A stretch of 64,000 nt of DNA from Actinomycetes bacterium (GTDB lineage Bacteria > Actinomycetota > Actinomycetes > Mycobacteriales > Mycobacteriaceae): the NCBI GenBank assembly GCA_022601275.1, contig JAHZIT010000104.1:1-64000 (forward strand), written 5' to 3'. Positions 1 through 13,523 of the stretch are shown piece after piece; position 1 is the first letter of the stretch, and each line of letters starts with the position of its first letter. A program made the translations under genes and the position numbers. The notes under the pieces are model-generated. The model was not told the origin of the DNA. It searched no databases and saw only the letters and a list, made by a program, of their open reading frames with translations.

Positions 1-357
1 ACGGTGGCCGCCGATCAGATTCCCGACGCCATGATGGGTCTGGACGTGGGACCGGAATCGGTGAAGCGGTTCACCGCGCTGTTGTCCAATGCCAAGACCA
101 TCTTCTGGAACGGCCCCATGGGGGTCTTCGAGTTCCCCGCCTTCGCCGCCGGAACCAAGGGCGTTGCCGAAGCCATCATCTCGGCCACCGCCAAGGGTGC
201 TTTCAGTGTGGTGGGCGGCGGGGACTCAGCAGCCGCCGTCCGTCAACTGGGCCTGCCCGATGATGGGTTTTCGCACATTTCCACCGGGGGTGGTGCGTCG
301 CTGGAATACCTTGAGGGCACCGAATTGCCTGGTATCCAAGTACTAGAGCAATCCTGA
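1..357 (+). CDS. pgk: Phosphoglycerate kinase, C-terminal part (5' truncated by window)
   Basis: Translation ...[27 protein letters not shown]...[17 protein letters not shown]...[13 protein letters not shown] is the PGK C-terminal signature; followed directly by tpiA. Confidence 0.97.
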   Translation, partial: TVAADQIPDAMMGLDVGPESVKRFTALLSNAKTIFWNGPMGVFEFPAFAAGTKGVAEAIISATAKGAFSVVGGGDSAAAVRQLGLPDDGFSHISTGGGASLEYLEGTELPGIQVLEQS

Positions 358-379
358 CGTACTGAGCTAGGAGACCCCC

Positions 380-1165
380 GTGTCGCGTAAGCCGCTGATC
401 GCTGGCAACTGGAAGATGAACCTCAATCATTTCGAGGCGATCGCTTTGGTGCAGAAGATCGCTTTCTCGTTGCCGGACAAGTACTTCGACAAAGTAGACG
501 TCACGGTGATCCCGCCGTTCACCGACCTACGGAGCGTGCAGACCCTCATCGACGGAGACAAACTGCGGCTCACCTACGGAGCGCAGGACGTGTCCCAGCA
601 CGACTCGGGGGCCTACACCGGCGAGATCAGCGGCGCCTTTCTGGCGAAGCTCGGTTGTACGTTCGCCGTGGTGGGCCACTCGGAGCGGCGAACCTACCAT
701 GACGAGGGCGACGCCCTGGTCGCGGCGAAGGCGCTCGCCGCGCTCAAGCACGGGTTGACTCCGATCATCTGCATCGGTGAGCGTCTTGATGTCCGTGAGG
801 CGGGCAACCACGTCGAATACAACGTCAACCAACTGCGGGGCTCGCTGGCGGGGTTGTCGGCCGAACAAATCGGCAAATCAGTCATCGCCTATGAACCGGT
901 ATGGGCCATCGGTACCGGTCGCGTCGCCAGCGCCGCCGATGCGCAGGAGGTCTGCGAGGCGATCCGGAGCGAGCTGGGCAACCTCGCAACGCCACAGATC
1001 GCCAACCAAGTCCGGGTGCTCTACGGCGGATCGGTCAATGCCAAGAACATCGGCGAGATAGCCGGTCAGGCCGACGTCGATGGTGCCTTGGTGGGCGGCG
1101 CGTCGTTGGACGGTGAGCAGTTCGCCACGCTCTCGGCGATCGCCGCAGGCGGGCCCCTGCCCTGA
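380..1165 (+). CDS. tpiA: Triosephosphate isomerase
   Basis: GTG start; [40 protein letters not shown] motifs. Confidence 0.98.
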   Translation: MSRKPLIAGNWKMNLNHFEAIALVQKIAFSLPDKYFDKVDVTVIPPFTDLRSVQTLIDGDKLRLTYGAQDVSQHDSGAYTGEISGAFLAKLGCTFAVVGHSERRTYHDEGDALVAAKALAALKHGLTPIICIGERLDVREAGNHVEYNVNQLRGSLAGLSAEQIGKSVIAYEPVWAIGTGRVASAADAQEVCEAIRSELGNLATPQIANQVRVLYGGSVNAKNIGEIAGQADVDGALVGGASLDGEQFATLSAIAAGGPLP

Positions 1166-1202
1166 GTGGGACCGACCAGGCACAACCTGTAGTCTGGCGG
1201 CC

Positions 1203-1436
1203 ATGCAATTCGGCCTGCAGATCGTCCTGGTCACGACCAGTGTGCTGATCGTGCTCCTGGTTCTGCTGCATCGCGCCAAGGGTGGCGGCCTGTCCAGCCT
1301 GTTCGGCGGCGGCGTGCAATCCAGCCTGTCGGGCTCCACGGTGGTCGAAAAGAATCTGGACCGGTTGACACTGTTCGTCGTTGGTATCTGGGTTGTCTCC
1401 ATCGTGGGAATGGCGCTGTCGATCAAGTACGGCTAG
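1203..1436 (+). CDS. secG: Protein-export membrane protein SecG
   Basis: 77 aa, two hydrophobic segments, HRAKGGGLSSLFGGGVQSSLSGSTVVEKNLDRLT; downstream of tpiA as in other actinobacteria. ORF-track start at 1080 is too far upstream. Confidence 0.93.
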   Translation: MQFGLQIVLVTTSVLIVLLVLLHRAKGGGLSSLFGGGVQSSLSGSTVVEKNLDRLTLFVVGIWVVSIVGMALSIKYG

Positions 1437-1467
1437 GTCGCGCTCGGTCGGCTCACACCCGGCCGGC

Positions 1468-3135
1468 TCAAAGTGGAAACCACCGCCCCTCGTAGACGGT
1501 ACCCAGCACCGTGATCTCGTTGAGCCGTTCAGGATCGACGGCATACGGATCGGCTCCGAGTGCCGTGAAGGTTGCCAGCTTTCCCGGGGTGATGGTGCCC
1601 AGGTCGCCCTCCATCCGCCAGGAGTAGGCGGCCTCGATCGTCACCGCCCGCAGGGCATCATGGACTGAGATGCGGTGCTCAGGACCCGCGACGCGACCAC
1701 TGGGGGTGATGCGGTTGACCCCGCACCAGGCCAGCGTCAGCGGAGCGGCGGGACCCATCGGCAGATCTGAATGAAACGACAGCGGGATGCCGCGCCGTAG
1801 CACCGACGCTGCGCGCACCATGGCGTCGGCACGCGACGGGCCCAGACCATGCGCGGCGTACTTGTCGGCGAAGCCGACGGGATAGTAGGGGTTGGCAGAG
1901 ACGATAGCGCCCACCGCGGCGATGCGGTCGATCTGTTCCTCGGTCGAATTGGCGAAATGCACGATGACAGAACGATGGTCGATGCGCGGGTGCGCGGCCA
2001 TGCAGCCCTCGATGGTGTCGAGCACCAGATCCAGCGCTGCGTCACCGTTGACGTGAATGTGCAACTGCCAGCCGGCGTTCCAGTACACGCGGGCGAACGC
2101 ACGGAAGGTGTCCGGTTGCATCATCCATTCGCCGTGATGGCAGAGATCGGGATGACCGTGGTCATCGAGGTACGGCTCCCGCATCTGCATGAGCTGACTG
2201 ATGATCGCGCCGTCGGCAAACAATTTCACCTGCTTGGGGAGCAGCCGAACCTTGCCTTCACAGGCGCCCGCGACTTGGCGCTCGGCATCGGCAACCGCAT
2301 CCTCGGGAGCCATCCCGGAATCGGCCTGACTGCGTGCGTCGACGAGGAAAGTCGATGTCATCGGCGTCTCGGCGGCACCGAGGATGTCCTGGTAAAGCTG
2401 CCACGGTTCGATTCCCCACATGATGCCCGGCTCGTTGAACGCGGTGACGCCGTTGCGCCGCAGGTAGGTGACCATCTGGCGCAGGCCCGCCGCAATCCGC
2501 CCCTCGGTCATGAAGTGTGGAGCCAAGGCGGGAAACAACAGGTTCATGCCGGATTCCCACCAGTGCCCGGCCTCGATATCGACCATCGCGCTCGCCGCGC
2601 CGTGCCCGGCCATCGCGTCCGCCGTGATCCCCAGGGCCGCGATGGCCGCTGAGTTCAGGAACCATTCGTGACAGCTGCGCTGCCATACCGCGATCGGGCG
2701 GCGCCGGCTGACCCCGTCCAGTACAGAGCGGTCGAGGTGCCCGTGCCACAGCTTGTGATACCCCCAGCTGAACAGCCACTCGTCGGAGTCAGTCTTCGCC
2801 TGCTCGATATCGCGCAGCCGGCGCCGGTACTCATCCTGGGTGGTTGCGGCAGGACACATCCGGCCCGGCAGATCCCAGTCCTCGGTGGCGATCACGTCGG
2901 TGACCAGCGTGCTCGCTCCCAGAACCGGGTGCAGGTGCTGATCGATGAGTCCGGGCAGCACCACGGCACCGGCGAGGCTGGTGTCAACTCGTACGTCAGG
3001 CAGGCTTGCCAGTTCGTCGGTGTCTCCGACGGCGGTGATGCGATTTCCGGTAACCAGGACCGCCGTCGCTTCGGGGCAGGCCGGATCCATCGTGATCACC
3101 TTGCGTGCGGGGAAGACGATGGCGGTATCGGTCAC
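1468..3135 (-). CDS. Amidohydrolase family protein (YtcJ-like, amidohydrolase 3)
   Basis: [13 protein letters not shown], ...[68 protein letters not shown] start at 3135 chosen. Confidence 0.85.
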   Translation of the reverse strand: MTDTAIVFPARKVITMDPACPEATAVLVTGNRITAVGDTDELASLPDVRVDTSLAGAVVLPGLIDQHLHPVLGASTLVTDVIATEDWDLPGRMCPAATTQDEYRRRLRDIEQAKTDSDEWLFSWGYHKLWHGHLDRSVLDGVSRRRPIAVWQRSCHEWFLNSAAIAALGITADAMAGHGAASAMVDIEAGHWWESGMNLLFPALAPHFMTEGRIAAGLRQMVTYLRRNGVTAFNEPGIMWGIEPWQLYQDILGAAETPMTSTFLVDARSQADSGMAPEDAVADAERQVAGACEGKVRLLPKQVKLFADGAIISQLMQMREPYLDDHGHPDLCHHGEWMMQPDTFRAFARVYWNAGWQLHIHVNGDAALDLVLDTIEGCMAAHPRIDHRSVIVHFANSTEEQIDRIAAVGAIVSANPYYPVGFADKYAAHGLGPSRADAMVRAASVLRRGIPLSFHSDLPMGPAAPLTLAWCGVNRITPSGRVAGPEHRISVHDALRAVTIEAAYSWRMEGDLGTITPGKLATFTALGADPYAVDPERLNEITVLGTVYEGRWFPL

Positions 3136-3198
3136 CGTCCCATCGTGCCCGACCGGCCTCGTCGTGCGGGCCGGACTGGCACGCCGGATAATCGAGCA

Positions 3199-6018
3199 AT
3201 GGCCGAGCCTTCCCTGCACACGCCCGACGCTGCGCTCGATCCGATCGGGGCGGTACACCGCACCAAGATCGGTCGAGAAGCCACCGAACCGATGCGAGAG
3301 GACATTCGCCTACTCGGAGCGATCCTGGGCGAGACGGTGCGGGACCAGAACGGCGATGCGGTGTTCGAACTCGTCGAACGCGCGCGGGTGGAATCGTTTC
3401 GAGTGCGTCGCTCGGAAATCGACCGCGCCGAATTGGCCACCCTGTTCGACGGCGTCGACATCCATCAGGCTATCCCCGTCATCCGCGCCTTCACCCATTT
3501 CGCGCTCCTGGCCAACGTCGCCGAAGACATCCACCGCGAGCGTCGCCGGGCCGTCCACGAGGGCTCGGGCGCGCCACCCCAGGACAGCAGCCTGGCCGCC
3601 ACCTACGTGAAACTCGACGACGCGGAGCTGGACTCGGATGCCGTCGCCGATGCCCTTCTCGGAGCCTTGGTCGCTCCGGTCATCACCGCCCATCCCACCG
3701 AAACCCGACGGCGCACGGTGTTTGACACCCAGCACCGCATCACCGAGTTGATGCGTCTTCGGTTGCACGGCCAGGACAAAACCGAGGACGGCCGCGACGT
3801 CGAGCGCGAGTTGCGCCGCCACATCCTGACGTTGTGGCAGACCGCGTTGATCCGGCTGTCCCGGCTCAAGATTCAGGACGAGATCGAAACGGGTCTGCGC
3901 TATTACCCGGCGGCATTCTTCGACGTGATCCCGCAAGTGAATGCGGAGGTCCGGGCGGCTTTCCAAGCACGCTGGCCGGGTGCGGGGCTGTTGGAGGAGC
4001 CGATCCTGCGCCCCGGATCGTGGATCGGTGGGGATCGCGACGGTAATCCCAATGTGACCGCCGACGTCGTCAGATTGGCGACCGGGCGTGCCGCATACAC
4101 CGCATTCGCGCACTACTTCGTCGAGCTCAGAGCGCTGGCAGAGGAGCTGTCGATGTCGCTGCGGCTGGTGCACGTCAGCGACGAGCTGGCGGAACTGGCC
4201 GAAGCATGCCACGAACCCGCCCGCGCCGACGAGCCCTACCGCCGTGCGCTGCGCGTGATCCACGCCCGGCTGTCGGCAACCGCCGAGCAGATACTCGACG
4301 AGCAACCCGAACACGAAATCGACCTCGGCATGCCGCCCTACCTAACCCCCGGTGAACTGCTGGCCGATCTCGATTCCGTCGACGCCTCACTTCGGGACAA
4401 CGGGAGCGCGGTGCTGGCCGATGACCGACTGGCAAGACTGAGAGAAGCTGTGCGCGTCTTCGGGTTTCATCTGTCGGGTCTTGATCTGCGGCAGAACTCT
4501 GATGTCCATGAAGAAGTCGTCACCGAGCTGCTGGCGTGGGCCGGGGTGCATGCCGACTACCCGTCGCTTAGCGAACCCGAGCGGGTGTCCTTGCTGGTCG
4601 GCGAGTTGGCTACCCGCCGGCCGTTGACCGGCCCGGATGCCGACCTGACGGACCTGGCCCGCAAGGAACTCGACATCGTCGCCGCGGCAGCGCGGGCCGT
4701 TCGGGTCTTCGGGCCCCAAGCGGTGCCGAACTACATCATCTCGATGTGCCAGTCCGTCTCGGACATGCTCGAAGCGGCCCTGCTCCTCAAGGAAGCCGGA
4801 CTACTGGACGCGTCCGCCGGACACCTCTACACCCCCGTCGGGATCGTTCCGTTGTTCGAGACCATTGACGACCTGCAGCGCGGGGCCTCGATTCTGGAAG
4901 AGGCGCTGGACCTTCCGTTGTACCGCGCGGTCGTCGCTGCGCGCGGCGACAGCCAGGAGGTGATGCTCGGCTATTCCGATTCCAACAAGGACGGCGGGTA
5001 TCTGGCCGCGAACTGGGCGTTGTACCGCGCCGAGCTCGACCTGGTCGAGTCGGCCCGCAAGACGGGCATCCGGCTGAGACTGTTCCACGGCCGCGGCGGC
5101 ACCGTGGGTCGAGGCGGTGGCCCGAGCTACGACGCCATTCTCGCGCAGCCGCCCGGCGCAGTGCGGGGTTCCCTGCGGATCACCGAGCAGGGGGAGGTGA
5201 TTGCGGCGAAGTACGCCGAGCCCAGGATCGCTCATCGCAACCTCGAGACGTTGCTGGCTGCCACCCTGGAAGCGACGCTTCTGGACACCGAAGGTCTCGG
5301 GGAGCTCTCCGGCCGCGCCTATCAAGTCCTCGACGAGCTGGCCGCGCGGGCACAGCGGGCGTACGGAGAACTCGTCCACGAGACGCCGGGGTTCGTGGAG
5401 TACTTCAAGGCTTCGACGCCGGTCAGTGAGATCGGCGCCCTCAACATCGGTAGCAGGCCCACATCGCGCAAGCCGACCACTTCCATCTCCGACCTGCGAG
5501 CGATCCCGTGGGTGCTGGCGTGGAGCCAGTCGAGGGTGATGTTGCCGGGTTGGTACGGCACGGGAACGGCGTTCGAGGAGTGGATCGCCGAGGGTCCCGA
5601 AACCGAGGAGGTCCGTCTGGAGGTCCTCCGGGACCTCTACCGGCGGTGGCCGTTCTTCGCGACCGTGCTGTCGAACATGGCGCAGGTGCTGGCCAAATCG
5701 GATCTGGGCCTCGCCGCGCACTATGCGGAACTGGTCGAAGACGAAGCTCTGCGGCGGCGGGTGTTCGACATGATCGTTGACGAACATGAGCGCACGATCC
5801 GCATGCACAAGCTGATCACCGAGCAGGACGACCTGTTGGCGGACAACCCGGCGCTGGCAAGGTCGGTGTTCAACCGGTTCCCGTACCTTGAGCCGCTCAA
5901 CCATCTGCAGGTCGAGCTGCTGCGTCGCTACCGCTCCGGCGATGACGACGAACTCGTGCAGCGCGGAATCCTGTTGACCATGAGTGGATTGGCCACCGCA
6001 CTGCGCAACAGCGGGTAG
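3199..6018 (+). CDS. ppc: Phosphoenolpyruvate carboxylase
   Basis: [64 protein letters not shown], terminal RNSG; start [25 protein letters not shown] at 3199. Confidence 0.96.
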   Translation: MAEPSLHTPDAALDPIGAVHRTKIGREATEPMREDIRLLGAILGETVRDQNGDAVFELVERARVESFRVRRSEIDRAELATLFDGVDIHQAIPVIRAFTHFALLANVAEDIHRERRRAVHEGSGAPPQDSSLAATYVKLDDAELDSDAVADALLGALVAPVITAHPTETRRRTVFDTQHRITELMRLRLHGQDKTEDGRDVERELRRHILTLWQTALIRLSRLKIQDEIETGLRYYPAAFFDVIPQVNAEVRAAFQARWPGAGLLEEPILRPGSWIGGDRDGNPNVTADVVRLATGRAAYTAFAHYFVELRALAEELSMSLRLVHVSDELAELAEACHEPARADEPYRRALRVIHARLSATAEQILDEQPEHEIDLGMPPYLTPGELLADLDSVDASLRDNGSAVLADDRLARLREAVRVFGFHLSGLDLRQNSDVHEEVVTELLAWAGVHADYPSLSEPERVSLLVGELATRRPLTGPDADLTDLARKELDIVAAAARAVRVFGPQAVPNYIISMCQSVSDMLEAALLLKEAGLLDASAGHLYTPVGIVPLFETIDDLQRGASILEEALDLPLYRAVVAARGDSQEVMLGYSDSNKDGGYLAANWALYRAELDLVESARKTGIRLRLFHGRGGTVGRGGGPSYDAILAQPPGAVRGSLRITEQGEVIAAKYAEPRIAHRNLETLLAATLEATLLDTEGLGELSGRAYQVLDELAARAQRAYGELVHETPGFVEYFKASTPVSEIGALNIGSRPTSRKPTTSISDLRAIPWVLAWSQSRVMLPGWYGTGTAFEEWIAEGPETEEVRLEVLRDLYRRWPFFATVLSNMAQVLAKSDLGLAAHYAELVEDEALRRRVFDMIVDEHERTIRMHKLITEQDDLLADNPALARSVFNRFPYLEPLNHLQVELLRRYRSGDDDELVQRGILLTMSGLATALRNSG

Positions 6019-6042
6019 CGCCGGTCGGTGCGCGGTCCGGTC

Positions 6043-6417
6043 TTACAGCCCGGTCGTTCGGCGCAACCTGGTGACCGCTCCTCGAATCGCGTGATCGGTA
6101 GCCGTGAGAGGCGAGATCACTGATTCGCCGATGCCCACAATCCGTTCGACGCGGGAAACAATCCCCTCCAGACGGTCCACCAGTCCGAGCAGCACCGGCG
6201 CCAACTCGTTGATACTGCTGATGGTGTCGTTGAACCGGACGAGGGTGGCGTCGAGATTGGCGGTCGAATTGTTGAGATCTTGCAGCGTCTCGCTCAGGTT
6301 CTCGAGAATAGTGTCGACATGCTCGACGGTGACGTCGGCGTTCAGCGCCGCCTGCGCGAGTTTCCTTATCCGCTCACCGCCGGTCCGCACTGTTGCTCTG
6401 CCGGCCTTCTCAGTCAT
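6043..6417 (-). CDS. Hypothetical small coiled-coil/amphipathic protein
   Basis: ORF 6043..6492; internal ATG (MTEKAGRATVRTGGERIRKLAQAALNADVTVEHVDTILENLSETLQDLNNSTANLDATLVRFNDTISS...) is a likely start; heptad-like pattern, no catalytic motif seen. Confidence 0.55.
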   Translation of the reverse strand: MTEKAGRATVRTGGERIRKLAQAALNADVTVEHVDTILENLSETLQDLNNSTANLDATLVRFNDTISSINELAPVLLGLVDRLEGIVSRVERIVGIGESVISPLTATDHAIRGAVTRLRRTTGL

Positions 6418-6481
6418 GTTGGCCAGTATGACGTGTGCCGCCGGCGAGTCGGATGTCTTCGCCCATGATGAGGTGGTCGAC

Positions 6482-6511
6482 AACGTCATCAATTCGATAA
6501 CGTCATCAATT
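6482..6511. promoter_or_regulatory. Candidate operator: 13-bp direct repeat AACGTCATCAATT x2 (4-bp spacer)
   Basis: aacgtcatcaatt (6482-6494) and aacgtcatcaatt (6499-6511), in the divergent interval between 6417(-) and 6551(+). Confidence 0.4.
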
Positions 6512-6550
6512 TCGCCCCATCCAGCTCAGGTGTGGCTACGAACACACAAC

Positions 6551-6691
6551 ATGAATGCAATCCAGTTTCACGATCTGCTGCTCACGCCGTTGGCCATGTT
6601 GGCGATCGCATTCGTCATAGTGGTGTTGATGGCGCTCACCATGAACGCGGTGGTGAAGCGCGAACGGGCCATGATGGTCCGCGTGTCCTGA
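6551..6691 (+). CDS. Putative single-pass membrane microprotein (46 aa)
   Basis: MNAIQFHDLLLTPLAMLAIAFVIVVLMALTMNAVVKRERAMMVRVS: one hydrophobic helix followed by a basic tail; weak ribosome-binding site. Confidence 0.45.
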   Translation: MNAIQFHDLLLTPLAMLAIAFVIVVLMALTMNAVVKRERAMMVRVS

Positions 6692-6831
6692 GACGACAGC
6701 GCCCGGATGGGCTACGTGAGGCGATGGCGTCGGATCGACTCCCAGTCGCCGACTTCTCGTTGAAAAGCCGCACGGCCCTTGGAATCCCGGCCCTCGGCAT
6801 CAGAGCGCGGTCCCTGCCGCTGACATCGGGC

Positions 6832-7569
6832 TCAACGGGGCAGCTCGGCCGCAGCTTCCTCGTCGAGGAGCCACACGGTGGCCTCGCGGCCCACCGCGCC
6901 CGCTGCGGGAATGTCGACCGGGTCCGCGCCCGCGACCGCCGCGGCCACCGCGTGCGCCTTGGCGGCTCCGGAAACCACCAGCCACACCTCCCGGGAGCGC
7001 TGAACTGCATTCAGTGTCAACGTTATTCGGCGCGGCGGTGGTTTCGGGGAGTTCGTCACGCCGACCACCAGCCGTTCGGCTTCGCGCACGGCCGGGGTAT
7101 GGGGGAACAAGGAGTTGATGTGGCCCTCGCCGCCCATCCCCAGCAAGTGCACGTCGAACTCCGGCTCGGGTGCGTCGACAGTGGCGGCCAGCAGCCCGCC
7201 GTACCAGTGTGCAGCTGCGTCGAGGTCGTCGCCGAACTCGCCGTCGCTGGCGGGCATTGCGTGCACGTTGACCGCCGGGATGTCGACGTGTCCCAGCAAG
7301 GCCTCGAAGGCTTGCTTGTCGTTCCGCTCGTCATCGTCTGAGGGCACGAACCGGTCATCGCCCCAGTACAAGTGGACCTTCTCCCAGTCGACCTCGTCGC
7401 GGCGCTCACCGACCCGCTTGAGCAGCCCGATACCTGTGCCGCCGCCGGTCAGCACGATCGCCGCCTGGCCCCGCTCAGCGATGGCGTCGGCGATTGCGCC
7501 GACCAGGCGGTCTCCTGCGGCTGTAACCAACGCAGCAGTGTCGGAATAGGTTTCGACGATTGGTGTCAC
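6832..7569 (-). CDS. pgl: 6-phosphogluconolactonase
   Basis: [52 protein letters not shown] start at 7569 overlaps opcA stop. Confidence 0.93.
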   Translation of the reverse strand: MTPIVETYSDTAALVTAAGDRLVGAIADAIAERGQAAIVLTGGGTGIGLLKRVGERRDEVDWEKVHLYWGDDRFVPSDDDERNDKQAFEALLGHVDIPAVNVHAMPASDGEFGDDLDAAAHWYGGLLAATVDAPEPEFDVHLLGMGGEGHINSLFPHTPAVREAERLVVGVTNSPKPPPRRITLTLNAVQRSREVWLVVSGAAKAHAVAAAVAGADPVDIPAAGAVGREATVWLLDEEAAAELPR

Positions 7570-8477
7570 CGATACACGACCTCGGCGATTCCCTGCAGGG
7601 CCTCGTGGTAGATCTCGTCGGCATCGAGTCGACGCAACTCTTCGGCCAGGCACTCCGGGACATCCCGGCGCGCCAACGGAATCAGTGCCACCGGACGTGA
7701 TGTGCGGCTCAGCGTCGCGGTGAGTCCCTCCTGTGGGCGGCTGAGCGTGACGGTCTCGCTGGCCCGATGCAACTCCACTTTGAGCGTGCCCACCGTGCGG
7801 GTGACGGTGCCGTCGATTTTGCTCGCCAGCCAGCCCGCCAGAATATCGAGCGCAGGCTCGGCCTCCAGGCCGGAAACCAATGCCGATTCGATGGGTTCAT
7901 GAGGTGGCTCGTCGATTGCCGAGGCCAAGAGCGCACGCCAGTAGGTGATGCGACTCCACGCCACGTCGGTATCGCCTGGGGCGTAGCCGGGCAGTCGGTC
8001 CTTGAGCGCGGCCAGTGGGTCTGGGGCTCTGGTGGCGTCGGTGATCCGCCGGATAGCCAGCCTGCCCAGCCGATCCTGCGCGGGCACCGCGGGGGCCGAG
8101 GTGGGCCACCATGCGACCACCGGAGTGTCGGGCAGCAAGAACGGCAACACCACGCTGTCGGCGTGATCGGCGAGTTCGCCGTGCAGGCGCAGCACCACGA
8201 CCTCACCCGCGCCTGCATCTCGACCCACCCGGAGTTCGGCGTCCAGTCGGGGTTTCGACTTACCGCGGTCCCCGGTGAGCGTCACGATCACTCGGCAGGG
8301 GTGTTCACGGCTGGCGAGGTTGGCCGCCGCTATCGCACTTTCGAGGGTCTCTTCGCTGTCCGGCGCTATTACCAGTGTCAGCACCCGGCCCGAGGCCAGT
8401 GCCCCGCCCTGTTCCCGAAGTCCGATGATCTTGGCGTTGATTTCATTGGTGGTCGTATCTGAAAGCTCGATGATCAC
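7566..8477 (-). CDS. opcA: Glucose-6-phosphate dehydrogenase assembly protein OpcA
   Basis: [17 protein letters not shown]...[20 protein letters not shown]; located between zwf and pgl; GTG start 8477 overlaps zwf TAG. Confidence 0.93.
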   Translation of the reverse strand: MIIELSDTTTNEINAKIIGLREQGGALASGRVLTLVIAPDSEETLESAIAAANLASREHPCRVIVTLTGDRGKSKPRLDAELRVGRDAGAGEVVVLRLHGELADHADSVVLPFLLPDTPVVAWWPTSAPAVPAQDRLGRLAIRRITDATRAPDPLAALKDRLPGYAPGDTDVAWSRITYWRALLASAIDEPPHEPIESALVSGLEAEPALDILAGWLASKIDGTVTRTVGTLKVELHRASETVTLSRPQEGLTATLSRTSRPVALIPLARRDVPECLAEELRRLDADEIYHEALQGIAEVVYR

Positions 8478-10018
8478 TACGGCCGCCTCCATTCCCGCTG
8501 CAACCTGTGCACCATTTCGGACGCCGAGGGCGGGCCCCAGGTGCCGGCTGCGTACGGGTCGGGGCCGGCTCCGGCCTTGTCGTTTCGGGCCCAGTTCTCC
8601 AGGATCGGATCCAGTATCTCCCAGGATAATTCGACCTCGGCATCGACCGGGAACAAGGATGGCTCGCCGAGCAACACGTCAAGGATCAGGCGTTCGTAGG
8701 CTTCCGGGGAGTCCTCGGCGAACGCCGACCCGTAGGAGAAGTCCATGTTGACATCGCGGACTTCCATTGCGCTGCCGGGAACCTTGGAACCGAACCGCGT
8801 CGTGATTCCTTCGTCTGGTTGAATCCGCAGCACCAAAGCGTTCTTGCCGAGTTCCTCGGTCATGCTGCTGTCGAATGGCAGATGCGGCGCCCGCTTGAAC
8901 ACCAACGCGACCTCGGTCACCCGGCGGGGCAGGCGTTTTCCGGTGCGTAGGAAGAACGGCACCCCCGCCCAGCGGCGGGTGTCGACTTCCAGGGTGATCG
9001 CTGCGAAAGTCTCGGTGCGGGAGTCTTCGGAAAAGCCCTGCTCCTCGAGCAGGCTGGGCACTTTGTCACTGCCCTGCCAGCCCGCGGCGTACTGGCCGCG
9101 GGCAGTAGTCAGGTCCAGCGGCCGCATCGGGCGGGTCGCCGAGAGAACCTTGATCTTCTCGGCCTGCAATTCGTGCGGGTTGAAGCTGACGGGCTCTTCC
9201 ATCGCCGTCAGGGCGAGCAACTGGATCAGGTGGTTCTGGATGACATCGCGCGCGGCGCCGATTCCGTCGTAGTAGCCGGCCCTGCCGCCGAGTCCGATGT
9301 CCTCGGCCATGGTGATCTGCACGTGGTCTACGTAGTGCGCGTTCCAGATAGGTTCATAGAGTTCGTTGGAGAACCGCAGCGCCAGAATGTTCTGCACGGT
9401 TTCCTTGCCGAGGTAATGATCGATGCGGAACACCGACTCCTCGGGAAACACCGTGTTGACCACGCGGTTGAGCTCACGCGCGCTGTCCAGATCGTGCCCG
9501 AACGGCTTCTCGATGACCACCCGACTCCAGCGACCCTCCTGCTGGCGGGCCAAGCCCGACTTCTGCAGCTGTTCGCACACGACGGGGAAAGCCTTGGGTG
9601 GAATCGACAGGTAGAAAGCATGATTGCCGCCGGTGCCGCGTTCGGCGTCCAGTTTGCCCAGAGTCTCCGACAGTCGGCCGAAGGCCTCGTCATCGTCAAA
9701 TGTTCCCTGGACGAAACGGATTCCCTCGGCGAGTCTGTCCCACACCTCCTGGCGGAATGGGGTGCGGGCATGTTGCTTTACTGCTTCGTAGACGACCTGG
9801 CCGAAATCCTCGTTCGCCCAATCCCGTCGCGCGAAACCAACGAGCGCGAAAGTCGGCGGTAGCAGTCCCCGGTTGGCCAGGTCGTAGATGGCCGGCATCA
9901 GCTTCTTTCGGGCCAGGTCGCCGGTCACGCCGAAGATCACGACGCCGCACGGCCCCGCGATGCGGGGCATGCGCTTGTCGCGCCTGTCCCGCAGCGGGTT
10001 ACACCACGATTCGGTCAT
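8477..10018 (-). CDS. zwf: Glucose-6-phosphate 1-dehydrogenase
   Basis: VVIFGVTGDLARKKLMPAIYDLANRGLLP, RIDHYLGKETVQNILALRF, FLRTGKRL; start MTESWCNPLRDRRDKRMPRIAGP at 10018. Confidence 0.96.
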   Translation of the reverse strand: MTESWCNPLRDRRDKRMPRIAGPCGVVIFGVTGDLARKKLMPAIYDLANRGLLPPTFALVGFARRDWANEDFGQVVYEAVKQHARTPFRQEVWDRLAEGIRFVQGTFDDDEAFGRLSETLGKLDAERGTGGNHAFYLSIPPKAFPVVCEQLQKSGLARQQEGRWSRVVIEKPFGHDLDSARELNRVVNTVFPEESVFRIDHYLGKETVQNILALRFSNELYEPIWNAHYVDHVQITMAEDIGLGGRAGYYDGIGAARDVIQNHLIQLLALTAMEEPVSFNPHELQAEKIKVLSATRPMRPLDLTTARGQYAAGWQGSDKVPSLLEEQGFSEDSRTETFAAITLEVDTRRWAGVPFFLRTGKRLPRRVTEVALVFKRAPHLPFDSSMTEELGKNALVLRIQPDEGITTRFGSKVPGSAMEVRDVNMDFSYGSAFAEDSPEAYERLILDVLLGEPSLFPVDAEVELSWEILDPILENWARNDKAGAGPDPYAAGTWGPPSASEMVHRLQREWRRP

Positions 10019-10028
10019 TGCTGCGCGG

Positions 10029-11159
10029 TTATCCCTTGGCACTGTGGATGGCACTGTCGAGCTGTTTCTGGGTAGCGTCCAACAGCTCCTGCCAGGATTT
10101 CTCGAACTTCTCGACGCCTTCATCCTCGAGGACTTTGAACACGTCCGTCAATTCGATGCCGACCGAGGAGAGCTGGTCGAAGATCTCCTGGGATTGCGCA
10201 CCGCGGCCGGTGACGGTGTCGCCGGTGATGACACCGTGGTTGGCGACCGCGTCCATGGTCTTCTCCGGCATCGTGTTCACGGTGTGGGGGGCGACGAGCT
10301 CGGTGACGTAGAGGGTGTCGGAGTATTGCGGGTTCTTCACACCGGTGGATGCCCACAGCGGGCGCTGCACCCGGGCCCCGGCGGACTTCAGCGCGCCGAA
10401 ACGATCCCCGCCGCCGAACACTTCCTGGTAGGCGGCGTACGCGAGCCGCGCGTTGGCCACCCCCGCCTTGCCCCGCAGTGAGAGCGCCTCCGGGCCGCCG
10501 ATCTTCTCCAGCCGGCTGTCGATCTCGGTATCCACCCGCGAGACGAAGAACGATGCCACTGAATGGATTCGGGACAGGTCGTGGCCGGCGGCCGCGGCGG
10601 CCTCCAGCCCGGCCAGGTAGGCATCCATCACCGCTCGATGCCGCTGCACGGAGAAGATCAGCGTGACGTTGACCGAGATGCCCTCGGCGATCACTGCGGT
10701 GATCGCCGGCAGACCGGCCAGGGTGGCGGGAATCTTGATCAGCAGGTTGGGCCGGTCGACGATCTTCCACAGCTCGATGGCCTGCAGGATGGTCTTGTCG
10801 GTGTCGTGGGCCAGGCGCGGATCTACCTCGATCGATACCCGTCCGTCGATGCCGTCGGAGAGCTCGTACTGCTTGGCCAGCACATCGCAGGCGTTGCGGA
10901 CGTCGTCGGTAGTCACCGTGCGGATCGTCGCGTCGACGTCAGCGCCCCGATCGGCGAGTTCGGTGACCTGCTCGTCGTAGGCGTGGCCCTTGGACAGGGC
11001 GGCCTGGAAGATTGACGGGTTGGTGGTTACGCCCACAACGGATTTTGTGTCGATGAGCTGCTGCAGGTTTCCGGTCTGGAGCCGCTCCCGGGAGAGATCG
11101 TCCAGCCATACCGATACACCCGCGGAGGACAGTGCGGCCAGGTTCGCGTTCTGGGTCAT
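10029..11159 (-). CDS. tal: Transaldolase
   Basis: [75 protein letters not shown]. Confidence 0.96.
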   Translation of the reverse strand: MTQNANLAALSSAGVSVWLDDLSRERLQTGNLQQLIDTKSVVGVTTNPSIFQAALSKGHAYDEQVTELADRGADVDATIRTVTTDDVRNACDVLAKQYELSDGIDGRVSIEVDPRLAHDTDKTILQAIELWKIVDRPNLLIKIPATLAGLPAITAVIAEGISVNVTLIFSVQRHRAVMDAYLAGLEAAAAAGHDLSRIHSVASFFVSRVDTEIDSRLEKIGGPEALSLRGKAGVANARLAYAAYQEVFGGGDRFGALKSAGARVQRPLWASTGVKNPQYSDTLYVTELVAPHTVNTMPEKTMDAVANHGVITGDTVTGRGAQSQEIFDQLSSVGIELTDVFKVLEDEGVEKFEKSWQELLDATQKQLDSAIHSAKG

Positions 11160-11206
11160 GTCTGCTTCCTTGATCTCTTCCTGGGTCTCTTGATCTTCGT
11201 GATCTT

Positions 11207-13327
<2,121 letters not shown>

Positions 13328-13465
13328 GCAGGCGCGCTCCTCGGCTAGGCAGGGCTTCAAACGATCCATCGGCATTCCGCACCATTACCCTAGTGGGGGA
13401 TGGTCTGCGGTTGCAGTAGTGCCAACAAGTCGACCCTGCAATTACAGGTATGGGCCGCCGCGGTC

Positions 13466-13483
13466 TACCATCCTCTGTAGTAG
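13466..13483 (+). promoter_or_regulatory. Candidate regulatory dyad TACCATCCTCTGTAGTAG upstream of ctaB
   Basis: 13 of 18 positions identical to the element upstream of ctaA (17414-17431); contains a TANNNT (TACCAT) -10-like hexamer. Confidence 0.45.
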
Positions 13484-13523
13484 AAGCGCAGATCGGTGCA
13501 CGCTGACGTTGAGGAGTTGGTGC

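Noticed and set aside
2668-3198. 177-codon N-terminal extension of ppc in the ORF track
   Set aside because: Antisense to the amidohydrolase; the conserved PEPC N-terminus begins at [17 protein letters not shown] (3199).
3310-5904. Long minus-strand ORFs (3310..4314, 4801..5904) opposite ppc
   Set aside because: Typical high-GC shadow ORFs: low-complexity R/G/Q-rich translations, no motifs, fully antisense to a well-supported gene.
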